Assembly (NCBI GenBank): GCA_946478895.1
Contig: CAMLDY010000034.1
Span: 1 to 25,302, forward strand
DNA from: an uncultured Gemmatimonadota bacterium
GTDB taxonomy: Bacteria; Gemmatimonadota; Gemmatimonadetes; Gemmatimonadales; Gemmatimonadaceae
Direction: 5' to 3'
Length of the DNA: 25,302 nucleotides
This document shows, piece by piece, positions 14,547 through 23,027 of the stretch. Made by a program: the position numbers and the translations under genes. Numbering within the stretch: the stretch's first letter is position 1; every line of letters begins with the position of its first letter. The notes below the pieces were generated by a model, which was given only the letters and a program-made list of their open reading frames with translations, searched no databases and had not been told where the DNA came from.

Positions 14547-14559
14547 GCCTGCGTGGAGC

Positions 14560-15105
14560 TTAGAACATGATCCCGAAGGTGACCGGGATGTATTTGGCGG
14601 AACCGCCATCCCCCTGGACCTGGTTGTAGCGAGCTTCGATGAAAGTATCGAAGCCGCTGAGCGGCATGCTCAGGCCGCCGCCGACGTTCCAACCGAAATG
14701 GTTGTCCGAGGCGGACAGGCCGCCCGAGCTCGCACTGGCGCGATACCAGCCCGCACCGCCGATGATATACGGCGAGACGGTCGCAGCCGGAATCTTGTAA
14801 AGCACGTTTCCGGTGACGCTGGTGAACGCGAGGTTGCCATCGACACCGCCTTTGGCACCAAACCGGTTGTAGGCGCCGTCAATCCGGATTCCGAGAGGAA
14901 CCATGGACGGGTTGAACCCAACCGTTCCGGTCACGTTCCAGCCGGTGCTGACGCCGTCCGACAGATCACTCGTCGGAAGCGCGGCGCCGCCGGCGATTCC
15001 GAACTGGACCGGCTTCACCGCCGTTGCTACCTGGGCGCCCGCCGCAAAAGGCAGCGAGACGAGCGCCATGCCCGCGAGGGCAGCCGCAAAAAGTGAACGC
15101 TTCAA
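14560..15105 (-). CDS. Outer-membrane beta-barrel protein (OmpA/OmpX-like), TTG start, paralogue of 11704-12240
   Basis: 181 residues, starting at TTG (complement of 15103-15105) with AGGAG five bases upstream (15111-15115). The signal peptide KRSLFAAALAGMALVSLP ends near AGAQ. Strands follow: VQFGIAGGAALPTSDLSDG, GWNVTGTVGFNPS, LGIRIDGAYNRFGAKGGVD, FTSVTGNVLYKIP, SPYIIGGAGWYRAS, FGWNVGGGLSMPLSGF and FIEARYNQVQ, ending IPVTFGIMF with the outer-membrane terminal Phe. It shares its start codon, opening codons, SDLSD turn and C-terminus with the other TTG-started barrel, indicating duplication. A 22-base near-palindrome lies about 61 bases upstream. Confidence 0.9.
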   Translation of the reverse strand: MKRSLFAAALAGMALVSLPFAAGAQVATAVKPVQFGIAGGAALPTSDLSDGVSTGWNVTGTVGFNPSMVPLGIRIDGAYNRFGAKGGVDGNLAFTSVTGNVLYKIPAATVSPYIIGGAGWYRASASSGGLSASDNHFGWNVGGGLSMPLSGFDTFIEARYNQVQGDGGSAKYIPVTFGIMF

Positions 15106-15110
15106 AACAA

Positions 15111-15115
15111 CTCCT
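15111..15115 (-). promoter_or_regulatory. Ribosome binding site supporting a TTG start
   Basis: AGGAG on the minus strand lies five bases before TTG 15105, the same arrangement as in the paralogous barrel gene at 12240. Confidence 0.78.
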
Positions 15116-15165
15116 GGTTACTGGAAGCGTCCGCGCCCGGCCGGTCGGCCATCGTTCAGACGCAA

Positions 15166-15201
15166 ATCCGGTGTGCGCACTCCGGATCGGGGAAGTCCCC
15201 G
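15166..15201. promoter_or_regulatory. Near-palindrome and second inverted repeat upstream of barrel gene
   Basis: ATCCGG (15166-15171) and CCGGAT (15182-15187) flank the palindrome GTGCGCAC (15173-15180), so 20 of 22 bases are symmetric. Directly beside it CGGGGA (15188-15193) and TCCCCG (15196-15201) form another inverted repeat. Either could be an operator or a leader hairpin of the barrel mRNA. Confidence 0.45.
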
Positions 15202-15292
15202 CCTCGTGCAATGTGTCAATCGGACGAGCTAGCGGTTTGCGGGGTAACGCTTTGGCGACTTGCCACCACGTAACCGAACTGCTGAGCTTGGC

Positions 15293-15853
15293 TCAGCGTC
15301 GGCGAGCTGGGGTCGGTTTGTTCTTGATGATGTATGCCGGATCTATCCGCTCCAGGCGCCGATCACGCGCCTCATCCAGCGTCGTTGAGCACGAGAGCCG
15401 CACATCCCTCAGCGATGAATCGCGAACCGTCACCAACGCAGCCTTCGCTTCATCATGGTAGGTGATCACCTCCGAAGAATCGGCCTTGAGGAAAGGGATC
15501 CCACAAACTTCCTCGAGGGGATACTTGGCTCCAATCAACCGCAGCACCCGCGTCGGAGCGCGCGGCAGCGCCGACGCCAGCGCGATCGACATCGTAGCTT
15601 CGGCGGCCGCGGAGACCGGTGTGATTTGTCGCGCCACCTCCAGCCACGCGCTGTCCCCGGTCGCAATGCCGTTGGTCACCGAGCGCCCGAAGCTCTCGTC
15701 GGTATCTACACGTCGCGATACCTGGCCGGCGCCGCCGAGCTTGATCTCCGACAGCACCAGGTCGGCAGTTCCCATCGGTGTCCACGCGCTGTCTTTGCAT
15801 CCCACCACGCTTACAACCGACAGACACGCCGCGGCGATCATTTTCCAGCGCAC
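15293..15853 (-). CDS. Putative lipoprotein, unknown function
   Basis: 186 residues from a GTG at 15853, preceded by GAGAAG. This start keeps the basic residues (RWK) expected ahead of the hydrophobic AAACLSVVSVVGC, whose Cys is the lipidation site. The alternative ATG at 15841 overlaps the upstream stop (ATGA) but lacks those charges. The mature part is mixed alpha/beta with no motif I know: TADLVLSEIKLGG, GDSAWLEVARQITP, an Ala-rich helix AAAEATMSIALASALP, RVLRLIGAKYPLEEVCGIPF and ALVTVRDSSLRDVRLSC; it ends in a basic ARRR. It overlaps the preceding lipoprotein gene, so the two are translationally coupled. Confidence 0.72.
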   Translation of the reverse strand: MRWKMIAAACLSVVSVVGCKDSAWTPMGTADLVLSEIKLGGAGQVSRRVDTDESFGRSVTNGIATGDSAWLEVARQITPVSAAAEATMSIALASALPRAPTRVLRLIGAKYPLEEVCGIPFLKADSSEVITYHDEAKAALVTVRDSSLRDVRLSCSTTLDEARDRRLERIDPAYIIKNKPTPARRR

Positions 15854-16269
15854 GCTTCTCGAACACGGGCGGTGTCACTTGGCATCCAGATCGCCAGGGC
15901 CCGTGCTTTACGGTCTGCGTCATGCGCACCCAGAGCGGCGCCGAGGATTTTCACAGTCGCATGGGTCGCGCCCAGCGAGTCCACCACCACACCGTTCGCA
16001 CCGATTCCCGCCGCCTGATTCCTGACCGACTTGAGCAGATCGCCGTTGCCGCTATAAACCGAATTGCCCTCGGCACTGATGAATGCGACCTCGTAGTAGT
16101 CGTACGGAACCTTATCGGTGCTCGGAAAGACCCTTACTGCGTCGGCGCACGTCGGCGCGAGGGTGAGGGAGGCGTTGCGCTCTACGATCTGGGATCGCGT
16201 TCCCCCGCACCCGAGGGCAGCGCCGGCGACAAGCGCTGCCGCGGCCAGCTCGCTGGATGGGAATTTCAT
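15838..16269 (-). CDS. Small lipoprotein, DUF4156/RcsF-like
   Basis: 143 residues from the ATG complementary to 16267-16269. The signal segment ELAAAALVAGAALGC has a good lipobox (ALGC). The mature domain contains ADAVRVFPSTDKVPYDYYEV, a phrase seen in small envelope proteins, then ISAEGNSVYSGNGDLL and KSVRNQAAGIGANGVVVDSL. The latter resembles the helix-strand of DUF4156/RcsF-type folds, in which an Ala-rich helix precedes GANxVV. C-terminal half contains TVKILGAALGAHDADRKARALAIWM. Function is unknown. It is the first gene of a two-lipoprotein unit, divergent from the CHASE3 kinase over 162 bases. Confidence 0.76.
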   Translation of the reverse strand: MKFPSSELAAAALVAGAALGCGGTRSQIVERNASLTLAPTCADAVRVFPSTDKVPYDYYEVAFISAEGNSVYSGNGDLLKSVRNQAAGIGANGVVVDSLGATHATVKILGAALGAHDADRKARALAIWMPSDTARVREACAGK

Positions 16270-16431
16270 GCGTCGGGATTTCTCCGTGTACGGTTCGGTT
16301 CGGTGAAGTAGGTCGGCAAGAAGCTCGCCTCATCGAGCACGGAAGTTCTGGCCCGAAAGTAGCCTATTCCGTCGGTCGATTGCACCGCTGCGTGACCGGC
16401 ATCCGTCATCATCCCAGGAGACGACCTCCGC

Positions 16432-18852
16432 TTGGCTCTTCGGCTTTCCGGAACGGCGCAACGTCGCGCTTTGGCTCTCGTTCCGGCATTCCTCGTTCTG
16501 ATTGTCGGAGCCGTAGCGTACGACCGCGCGCGAAGTCTGGTGCGCGATGTCGGCGAGGTAGAGCGCAGTCACTCGGTTATCGAGCAGTCCAACGACCTGC
16601 TCACGCGTGCGGTGGATGCCGAGACGGGTCAGCGTGCTTTTCTCCTTACCGGGGATTCCGTCTTCCTCGATCCTTACATTGGCGCCCGCTCGGATGTCAA
16701 CCGCGCTATCGATTCGTTGCGGCCGCTGTTGCGGCGGGATCAGATGCAATCCTCACAGCTGGATTCCGTCGCCGAGAACATCCGGCTGCGCTTCAACCTC
16801 CTCGAGAGCGGCATCGTCGCGTACGACTTGGGTGACCTCGGCACTGCGCGCAGCAGCGCGCGCATCATGGCCGGCAAGAAGCAGATGGATCAGCTGCGGG
16901 CGCACGTGGAGGCGTTGCAGTTTCGCGAGCGCTCGCTCCTCGACGCGCGCCATGCGGCCGAAGAGCGGAGTGTCCGCAGTGCCTCACTGGTGGTCGCGGG
17001 CGCGGCGATCATCGCACTCGTTCTCAGTGGACTCATCAATCTCGCGTTCTCGGGCGCAATCAGGGAGCGCGAAGCAGCCAACGCCCAGCTCGAGGAAGTC
17101 AACGAGGACCTCGCCCGACAGTCGCACCAGCTGGAGCTGCAGGCGGCCGAAATGGAATCGCAGGCGGCGGAGCTCGAGGCGACCGCCGAAGATTTGCGGT
17201 CGACCAACGATGAGCTGAATCGCGCCACTCGCACCGCGGAAACAGAGCGCGATGCCGCTCAAACCGCGCGGCGCCGTCTCGAGCGCGTTCTCGAGAATCT
17301 GCCGGATGCCGCCAGCGTCTTTGACGAGGAATGGCGGTTCACCTACCTGAACCCCGCCGCAACCCGACTGCTGGCATCGATGGGCGCCGATGCGAATGTG
17401 ATCGGCTGTGAGTTGTGGGCGGTGGTGCCGGCGCTCAAGGGAACTCGCTTCGAGAGCGAGGCGTTGTCAGCGGTGGCCAGGTCGGCGGTCGTAGAGTTCG
17501 AGGAATACCTGCCGTCAGCCGACCTCTGGCTGGAGAACAACGTCGTTCCACTCAAGGGTGCGGTGTTGATCTTCAGTCGGGACGTCACGCGCCACAAGCG
17601 CGCAGAAGAGGGCGCAAAACTTCTCAGCGACGCCAGTCGCGCGCTGGCGTCCACGCTCGACTACGAGAAGACCCTCGAGGCGGTGGCACGGCTCGCGGTC
17701 GGCGAGCTGGCAGACTGGTGTGCGGTCGATCTCGTCGGCCCGGACGGCGAGATTCGTCAGGTTGTGGTGTCGCACCGCGACGAGGCGAAAATCAAATGGG
17801 CCCGTGATCTGAATAAGCTGTATCCGCCGGACTACTCAGCGCAGGGCGGCGTAGGCTCGGTCATCAGGAGCGGCAAGCCCGAGCTATACCCCGAGATCAC
17901 CGACGAGATGCTCGTCTCCGCCGCACGCGACGCCGAGCACCTCGCGATCACCCGTGAGCTGCAGATCCGCTCGGCGTTGATCGTCCCAATGATAGCTCGC
18001 GGCCGTACCCTCGGCGCTCTCACACTCATAAGCAGCGAGCTCGGCAGGCGCTACGGCGAGGTCGATAAGACGCTCGCCATGGAGCTGGCGACCAGGGCAG
18101 CGATCGCGATCGACAACGCGCAGCTCTATCGCGGTGCGCTGGCGGCGAGCGATGCGAAATCGGCCTTCCTCGCAACCATAAGTCACGAGCTACGCACTCC
18201 GCTCAACGCGATCATTGGATACGCGTCGCTCCTCGAGGAAGGCATCGAGGGCGAGCTCAATCAAGCACAGCGTGGGCAGCTCGGGCGGATTCGCGCCAGC
18301 GCGGCACATCTTCTCGGGCTGATTGACGAAGTTCTCACCTTCAGTCGCGTCGACGCCGGCAAGGAAGTCGTCCGGCGCGAGGAAATCGAGCTCAAGCCTC
18401 TCATCCGGGATGCAGTCGCAATGGTCACGCCGTTCGCCGAGAGCAAGCGCATCGCACTCCGTGATGAGAGTACGAACGCGCACCTGCTCTCCGACAGCGG
18501 CAAGCTCCGTCAGATCATGCTCAACCTTCTGTCCAACGCGATAAAGTTCTCTGACGGCGGTGACGTCGTGATAACCTCCCGGAGGAACGGCGATACCGTT
18601 GCGATCGCGGTGACCGACGCCGGCATCGGAATAGCGCCGGAAAACCTCGAGCGCATCTTCGATCCGTTCTGGCAGGTGGAACAGCGCTCGACGCGCCGGG
18701 TCGGAGGAACCGGGTTGGGGCTCAGCGTCAGTCGCAGCCTGGCGCGGCTGCTCGGTGGAGATGTCTCCGTCAGCAGCAGTCCGGAGAATGGCAGCACGTT
18801 TACGGTGACGCTGCCGACAACCCCCGGACCAAGAACTCCGCTCGTCGCCTAG
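16432..18852 (+). CDS. Membrane sensor histidine kinase (CHASE3-PAS-GAF-HisKA-HATPase)
   Basis: 806 residues from TTG 16432, with AGGAG 11 bases upstream (long spacing, start moderately sure). TM1 is about 12-30. A periplasmic CHASE3 domain (about 35-180) has the signature DAETGQRAFLLTGD (62-75). TM2 is about 184-207. A Gln/Glu-rich coiled coil follows (212-285), then a PAS domain (286-390, LENLPDAASVFDEEWRFTYL), and a GAF domain (about 400-565). The kinase core has H-box ATISHELRTPLNAIIGY (H585), N-box NLLSNAIKFS (N698, N702), G1 DAGIGI (729-734), F-box FDPFWQ and G2 GGTGLGL (758-764). All catalytic motifs are intact. There is no fused receiver and no adjacent regulator; the OmpR-type regulator about 2 kb away is a possible partner. 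The signal is unknown. Confidence 0.94.
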   Translation: MALRLSGTAQRRALALVPAFLVLIVGAVAYDRARSLVRDVGEVERSHSVIEQSNDLLTRAVDAETGQRAFLLTGDSVFLDPYIGARSDVNRAIDSLRPLLRRDQMQSSQLDSVAENIRLRFNLLESGIVAYDLGDLGTARSSARIMAGKKQMDQLRAHVEALQFRERSLLDARHAAEERSVRSASLVVAGAAIIALVLSGLINLAFSGAIREREAANAQLEEVNEDLARQSHQLELQAAEMESQAAELEATAEDLRSTNDELNRATRTAETERDAAQTARRRLERVLENLPDAASVFDEEWRFTYLNPAATRLLASMGADANVIGCELWAVVPALKGTRFESEALSAVARSAVVEFEEYLPSADLWLENNVVPLKGAVLIFSRDVTRHKRAEEGAKLLSDASRALASTLDYEKTLEAVARLAVGELADWCAVDLVGPDGEIRQVVVSHRDEAKIKWARDLNKLYPPDYSAQGGVGSVIRSGKPELYPEITDEMLVSAARDAEHLAITRELQIRSALIVPMIARGRTLGALTLISSELGRRYGEVDKTLAMELATRAAIAIDNAQLYRGALAASDAKSAFLATISHELRTPLNAIIGYASLLEEGIEGELNQAQRGQLGRIRASAAHLLGLIDEVLTFSRVDAGKEVVRREEIELKPLIRDAVAMVTPFAESKRIALRDESTNAHLLSDSGKLRQIMLNLLSNAIKFSDGGDVVITSRRNGDTVAIAVTDAGIGIAPENLERIFDPFWQVEQRSTRRVGGTGLGLSVSRSLARLLGGDVSVSSSPENGSTFTVTLPTTPGPRTPLVA

Positions 18853-19436
18853 CGCTGGGTGCCCGCGGGGAGGTGCGCGTCCCGCTGCTCGGAAAGCAGT
18901 CGCGTGGTGTAGCGCTGGCCCTCGGAGATTCGCTCGACCTCGAGCGCGATGGCGTCTACCGCCTGATTCAGCTGGGTGAGCTGGCTCGTGATCTCGGGAG
19001 GAATCTGATTCGGCGCCGAGCGTCGATCCATCCGTCGAGCGAATGCGCGCGCCAGTGGCAGGCCGATGATGATCGCCGCGACCGTGATGAAAAACGCGAC
19101 CGAGATGTCGACGACCTGTGGAGGAATTGCATCGTTGTTGCGAAATGGCGCGGGGACCCCGACGACGGTTTGTTGTCCGTCCGGGGTTTGGATGGTGAAG
19201 GTGCGCTGGCCTGACGGAGCTGCTTGTCCAACTGCCTCCTGCGCTGCCTGCGCTGCTTCCCGGGCGCGGGCCGCCACCACCTCGGCGGTGATGTTGTTTT
19301 TGAAGGCAGCCCGGAGCTCCCGTGCAGCATTCTGCAGCTCCTGGTCGGTTGGCCGCGTTGAATTGGTGGGCGGCGCTTGTGTCGTGGCGTTGCCGCCCTG
19401 AGCCGCCGTGCCCGCCTGAGAAATCAGTTTCATCAT
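18849..19436 (-). CDS. Single-pass membrane protein with coiled coil, unknown function
   Basis: 195 residues; two adjacent ATGs (19436, 19433) with AGGTGA upstream. The N-terminal part is low-complexity (Gln/Thr/Ala/Pro), then a charged helix QELQNAARELRAAFKNN and an Ala/Gln-rich helix AREAAQAAQEAVGQAAP. A short beta patch TFTIQTPDGQQTVVGVP resembles no domain I can name. One membrane helix VVDISVAFFITVAAIIIGLP is followed by basic RAFARRMDRR. The C-terminal coiled coil (EITSQLTQLNQAVDAIALEV) probably lies in the cytoplasm. Its stop codon shares the palindrome CTAG with the stop of the convergent histidine kinase. The helix and charge pattern supports a real gene. Confidence 0.78.
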   Translation of the reverse strand: MMKLISQAGTAAQGGNATTQAPPTNSTRPTDQELQNAARELRAAFKNNITAEVVAARAREAAQAAQEAVGQAAPSGQRTFTIQTPDGQQTVVGVPAPFRNNDAIPPQVVDISVAFFITVAAIIIGLPLARAFARRMDRRSAPNQIPPEITSQLTQLNQAVDAIALEVERISEGQRYTTRLLSEQRDAHLPAGTQR

Positions 19437-19601
19437 CGGTAGTTCACCTGATCAAGACGTTCGTTCGATGCGACAGAATCTAAGCACAGTCTTCGTTCTC
19501 GGCGCGGTTGCGCCAACACCGACGTCAGCCATTCCGTATTAGCTTAGTTCCGAATCCGTCCCGATCCGCGCCAAGGATCGAATTCCAACCAAAGCCAAAC
19601 C

Positions 19602-22600
19602 ATGCGAGCCCACCCCGTTCTACCCGCTCTCGCCGGTGCGTTGCTTTGCGCCGGAGGCCTGTCCGCACAACTCACCACCCCTCTCGACTCCACCACCCTC
19701 GCCGGTTTCCGATGGCGCGCGATCGGCCCCGCCAACATGAGCGGTCGCGTCACCGACGTCGAAGGTGTTCCTGGAAACCCGAAGGTCTTCTACGTCGCCA
19801 CCGCGACCGGCGGAATCTGGAAGACCATCAACGCCGGAACGATGTTCTTCCCGCTGTTCGAGAATGAGAAGGTCATCTCGATGGGCGACATCGCCCTGGC
19901 TCCTTCCAATCCTGACATCATCTACGCAGGAACGGGTGAAGAGGATTCGCGCAATTCCATCTCGCCGGGTGGCGGGGTCTACAAGTCGACCGACGGTGGC
20001 CGCACCTGGAAGCTCATGGGACTCGAGGCTACCCAGCAGATCGGGCGAATCGTAGTCGATCCGACCGACCCGAACGTCGTCTATGTCGCGGCACTCGGTC
20101 ATGCCTGGAACTCGAATCCCGAGCGTGGACTTTACAAATCGACCGACGGCGGCGCGACTTGGAAGCTGGTGAAATTCGTCAGCGACAAGGCGGGGTTCGT
20201 CGACCTCGCCATGGATCCAAAGGATCACAACACCCTTTACGCCTCGAGCTGGGAAAGAGTTCGGGGTCCCTACTTTTTGAAGAGCGGCGGACCCGGCAGT
20301 GGTCTCTGGAAATCGACCGACGCTGGCGCAACCTGGCGCGAGATCAAAGGCGGTGGATTTCCCGAGACCACCAAAGGGCGAATTGGAATTGCCGTATCGC
20401 CATCCAACCCGCAGATCGTTTACACCTGGGTGGAGGCGGACACGCTTCCGCACGCCCTCGGGCGCGGCGAGAAGGCCGACCCCGCCAAGCGGCAAAAGAC
20501 GTTGAGTGGCATCTATCGGTCGACCGACGGCGGCGCGACCTGGACGCTGACCTATCGCAACGAGCCACCCGCGGGCGGTGCCGGCGGTCTTGGCGACGCG
20601 CGCCCCTTTTACTATTCGCAGATCCGCGTCGACCCGCGCAATCCCGATCGCATCTATTGGATGTCCTCCGTGTTTCGCTCTTCGGAGGATGGCGGCAAGA
20701 CCTATCGTCGTGGCGCGCTCGGCGTTCACACCGACTGGCACGCGATGTGGATCGATCCCAGCGACCCCGACCACTACATCCTCGGTGATGACGGCGGGAT
20801 CGCGGTGAGCTACGATCGCGGCGGCACCTACGATTTCATCAACACGTTTCCGATCGGCCAGTTCTACGCCGTCAGCTACGGGATGGAAAAGCCGTACAAG
20901 GTTTGCGGCGGCCTCCAGGACAACGGCTCGTGGTGCGGACCGTCGCGGGCGAAGAATCGCGTCGGTATCACCAACGATGACTGGTACAACGTCGGCGGCG
21001 GCGACGGATTCTATACGGCGATCGACCCCGACGATCCGAATACCGTGTACAGCGAGTCACAGGGCGGAAACGCTTCTCGTCTGAACATCGGCCAGAACAC
21101 CCGCACGGTGATCATGCGCGGCGGCGGGCGCGACAGGACGAGCATCTTCGAGGATTCGCTGATCATCGCCCGCGGCGATACCACGCGGCCGGAGACGCCG
21201 GACATAACTCGCGCTTTGGCAGCAATTCGTGCGCGGGCTGCCGCTGACTCGGCGCGCGGCTACCGCTTCAACTGGTCGACTCCGTTCTTCATCTCGCCGC
21301 ACTCGTCGTCCATCATCTACATGGGCGGCAACCGGCTGCTCAAATCGACGGACCGGGGCGATAACTTCTATCCCATCTCGCCCGACCTGTCGACCCGGGA
21401 CTCGGCGCGCATCATCATGAGCACCAAGCTGACCGGCGGCATAACCAGGGACAACTCGGGCGCCGAGACCTACGGCACCATCACCACCACGGCGGAGTCT
21501 CCAATCCGCCCGGGCATCCTCTGGGTTGGAACCGACGATGGCAACGTCTGGGTCTCGACCAACGATGGCGGGCAGTGGACCGATGTCACGACGCATTTTC
21601 CCGGAGTTCCGAAAAAGTCGTGGGTGAGCCGCGTCGAGCCTTCGCATTTCGACACCGCGACGGTGTACGTGACGTTCGACAATCACCGGGAAAATGACTT
21701 CAGGCCGTACGTCTACGTCTCGAACGATTTCGGAAAGACCTTCCGGTCGATCGCGTCCGACCTCCCGAGCAGCGGCGTCAGCTTCGTGCACGTGATCCGC
21801 GAAGATCCGTTCAATCGGGATCTCCTCTACCTCGGGAGCGATGTCGGAGCGTACGTCTCCACCAATCGGGGCGCGAGCTGGCAGCGGTTCATGACCGGGT
21901 TGCCGACGGTGCCGGTACACGATCTGAAGATCCATCCCCGTGACCGCGAGCTGATCGCGGCAACCCACGGCCGCTCGATCTGGATCGTCGACGTGGCGCC
22001 GCTCGAGGAGATGACCAACAGCGTGATGGCGCGGGGGACGAACTTCTTCACGCCGAAGCCCGCGTATGAGTACTCGCAAGCGTCAACCCAGAGCTTCACC
22101 GGCAACAAGTGGTTTGTTGCGCCCAATCCGCCGTACGGTGCGGAGCTGGTCTATCGACTGACATCGGGCAATTCCCGCGACACCACCAGGATCCTCGTCA
22201 CCGACATTCGCGGTGACACCGTTCGCACGCTGACCGGTCCCGGTGGACCCGGCCTGCATCGCGCGTATTGGGATCTCAGAAAGCGCCCGCGGCCACTTGG
22301 CCCTGCGGCCCGACGCGACAGCATCAATGCGGCGCGCGAGCGTCAGGAGCGCGAGGATTCAGTGCGCGCGGCGCGCGGCGACACTACGCGTGGTGCGCAG
22401 GTGGACACCACCGGCATGGGCGCGATGCGGGACAGCATGGCGGCGATGCGCGCGCGGGGTGATACGGCGGGGATGCGTGCGCTGCGCCAGCGGATGCAAG
22501 CGCGCGGAGGATTCGCGGGTGGGGGTGGAAGACGCGGCCAGGGCGGTCGCGGCGGTGCGCCCGGTGAAATCAATTTGCGGCCCGCGGAATCTCCTACGCT

Positions 22601-22814
22601 GGGTAGTGGTGGGGGCGGCGGCGGAGGAGGCTTCTTCGGCCGCGGTCGCGGCGGCGACACCGTCGATCCGGGTGACTACATGGTGACCATCACCGCCGGC
22701 GGTCAGACAATGCGTCAGGTGGTCCACGTCGAACGTGTGGGGGACATCGTCAACTTCGATTTTGGTCAGGACGAGCGCGACGAAGAGGGCGGCGGAGATC
22801 CGCACGATCCGTAG
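19602..22814 (+). CDS. Exported Asp-box beta-propeller protein (sortilin/VPS10-like, BNR repeats)
   Basis: 1070 residues from ATG 19602 with a Sec signal peptide (LPALAGALLCAGGLSAQ, cleavage near residue 22). Asp-box (SxDxGxTW) repeats recur through the propeller: KSTDGGRTWK (128), KSTDGGATWK (179), KSTDAGATWR (237), RSTDGGATWT (about 306), RSSEDGGKTYR, KSTDRGDNFY, VSTNDGGQWTD, VSNDFGKTFRS and VSTNRGASWQR. Strands such as NPDIIYAGTGEE and DPNVVYVAALG lie between. After about residue 800 an immunoglobulin-like part (TDIRGDTVRTLTG, AYWDLRKRP) follows, then a charged helical segment full of Arg/Asp/Met, and Gly-rich tracts near 968-985 and 1002-1020. The family is common in soil bacteria and is often annotated as glycosyl hydrolase, but no catalytic sialidase residues are evident; substrate binding or protein sorting is as likely. 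Confidence 0.9.
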   Translation: MRAHPVLPALAGALLCAGGLSAQLTTPLDSTTLAGFRWRAIGPANMSGRVTDVEGVPGNPKVFYVATATGGIWKTINAGTMFFPLFENEKVISMGDIALAPSNPDIIYAGTGEEDSRNSISPGGGVYKSTDGGRTWKLMGLEATQQIGRIVVDPTDPNVVYVAALGHAWNSNPERGLYKSTDGGATWKLVKFVSDKAGFVDLAMDPKDHNTLYASSWERVRGPYFLKSGGPGSGLWKSTDAGATWREIKGGGFPETTKGRIGIAVSPSNPQIVYTWVEADTLPHALGRGEKADPAKRQKTLSGIYRSTDGGATWTLTYRNEPPAGGAGGLGDARPFYYSQIRVDPRNPDRIYWMSSVFRSSEDGGKTYRRGALGVHTDWHAMWIDPSDPDHYILGDDGGIAVSYDRGGTYDFINTFPIGQFYAVSYGMEKPYKVCGGLQDNGSWCGPSRAKNRVGITNDDWYNVGGGDGFYTAIDPDDPNTVYSESQGGNASRLNIGQNTRTVIMRGGGRDRTSIFEDSLIIARGDTTRPETPDITRALAAIRARAAADSARGYRFNWSTPFFISPHSSSIIYMGGNRLLKSTDRGDNFYPISPDLSTRDSARIIMSTKLTGGITRDNSGAETYGTITTTAESPIRPGILWVGTDDGNVWVSTNDGGQWTDVTTHFPGVPKKSWVSRVEPSHFDTATVYVTFDNHRENDFRPYVYVSNDFGKTFRSIASDLPSSGVSFVHVIREDPFNRDLLYLGSDVGAYVSTNRGASWQRFMTGLPTVPVHDLKIHPRDRELIAATHGRSIWIVDVAPLEEMTNSVMARGTNFFTPKPAYEYSQASTQSFTGNKWFVAPNPPYGAELVYRLTSGNSRDTTRILVTDIRGDTVRTLTGPGGPGLHRAYWDLRKRPRPLGPAARRDSINAARERQEREDSVRAARGDTTRGAQVDTTGMGAMRDSMAAMRARGDTAGMRALRQRMQARGGFAGGGGRRGQGGRGGAPGEINLRPAESPTLGSGGGGGGGGFFGRGRGGDTVDPGDYMVTITAGGQTMRQVVHVERVGDIVNFDFGQDERDEEGGGDPHDP

Positions 22815-22821
22815 CTGCACG

Positions 22822-22855
22822 AAAAACTCCGGTCAGAAGACCGGAGTTTTTTTTT
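22822..22855 (+). terminator. Intrinsic terminator of the propeller gene
   Basis: CTCCGGTC (22827-22834) pairs with GACCGGAG (22839-22846) around AGAA, preceded by five A and followed by nine T. It lies 7 bases after the stop codon. Confidence 0.95.
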
Positions 22856-22937
22856 CGCGTCGCATGATGGGAACAATTTTGCGATGGCAGTCGTAAGAGG
22901 CTGTCATCTGCGAACACAAAGCAACTCGCTATTGCTA

Positions 22938-22984
22938 AAACAGATTTGTGCCTTAGTGTGGATGTGGCGTAAACTCATCTGTTT
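22938..22984. repeat. Inverted repeat in the promoter region of the PAS kinase
   Basis: AAACAGAT (22938-22945) and ATCTGTTT (22977-22984) are exact inverted copies 31 bases apart in an AT-richer gap. The gap holds the promoter of the downstream kinase, but I cannot place -35 and -10 boxes with confidence (TTGTGC near 22946 and TAAACT near 22970 are weak candidates). Confidence 0.35.
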
Positions 22985-23027
22985 CCCGTGACGTGGGAAT
23001 GCACAAACAACACACGCACACCGACTT

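Noticed and set aside
15693..16025. Plus-strand open frames across the two lipoprotein genes
   Set aside because: The minus-strand frames carry lipobox signals and coupled starts; the + frames are Arg/Ser/Pro-rich shadows.
19620..20774. Minus-strand open frame (384 codons) opposite the propeller gene
   Set aside because: It is the complement of Asp-box repeats; the pattern RPVGGAxVG arises from the repeated codons of the real gene.
22343..22660. Pro-rich minus-strand frame opposite the Gly-rich tail
   Set aside because: It is simply the complement of Gly codons (GGN read as NCC Pro).
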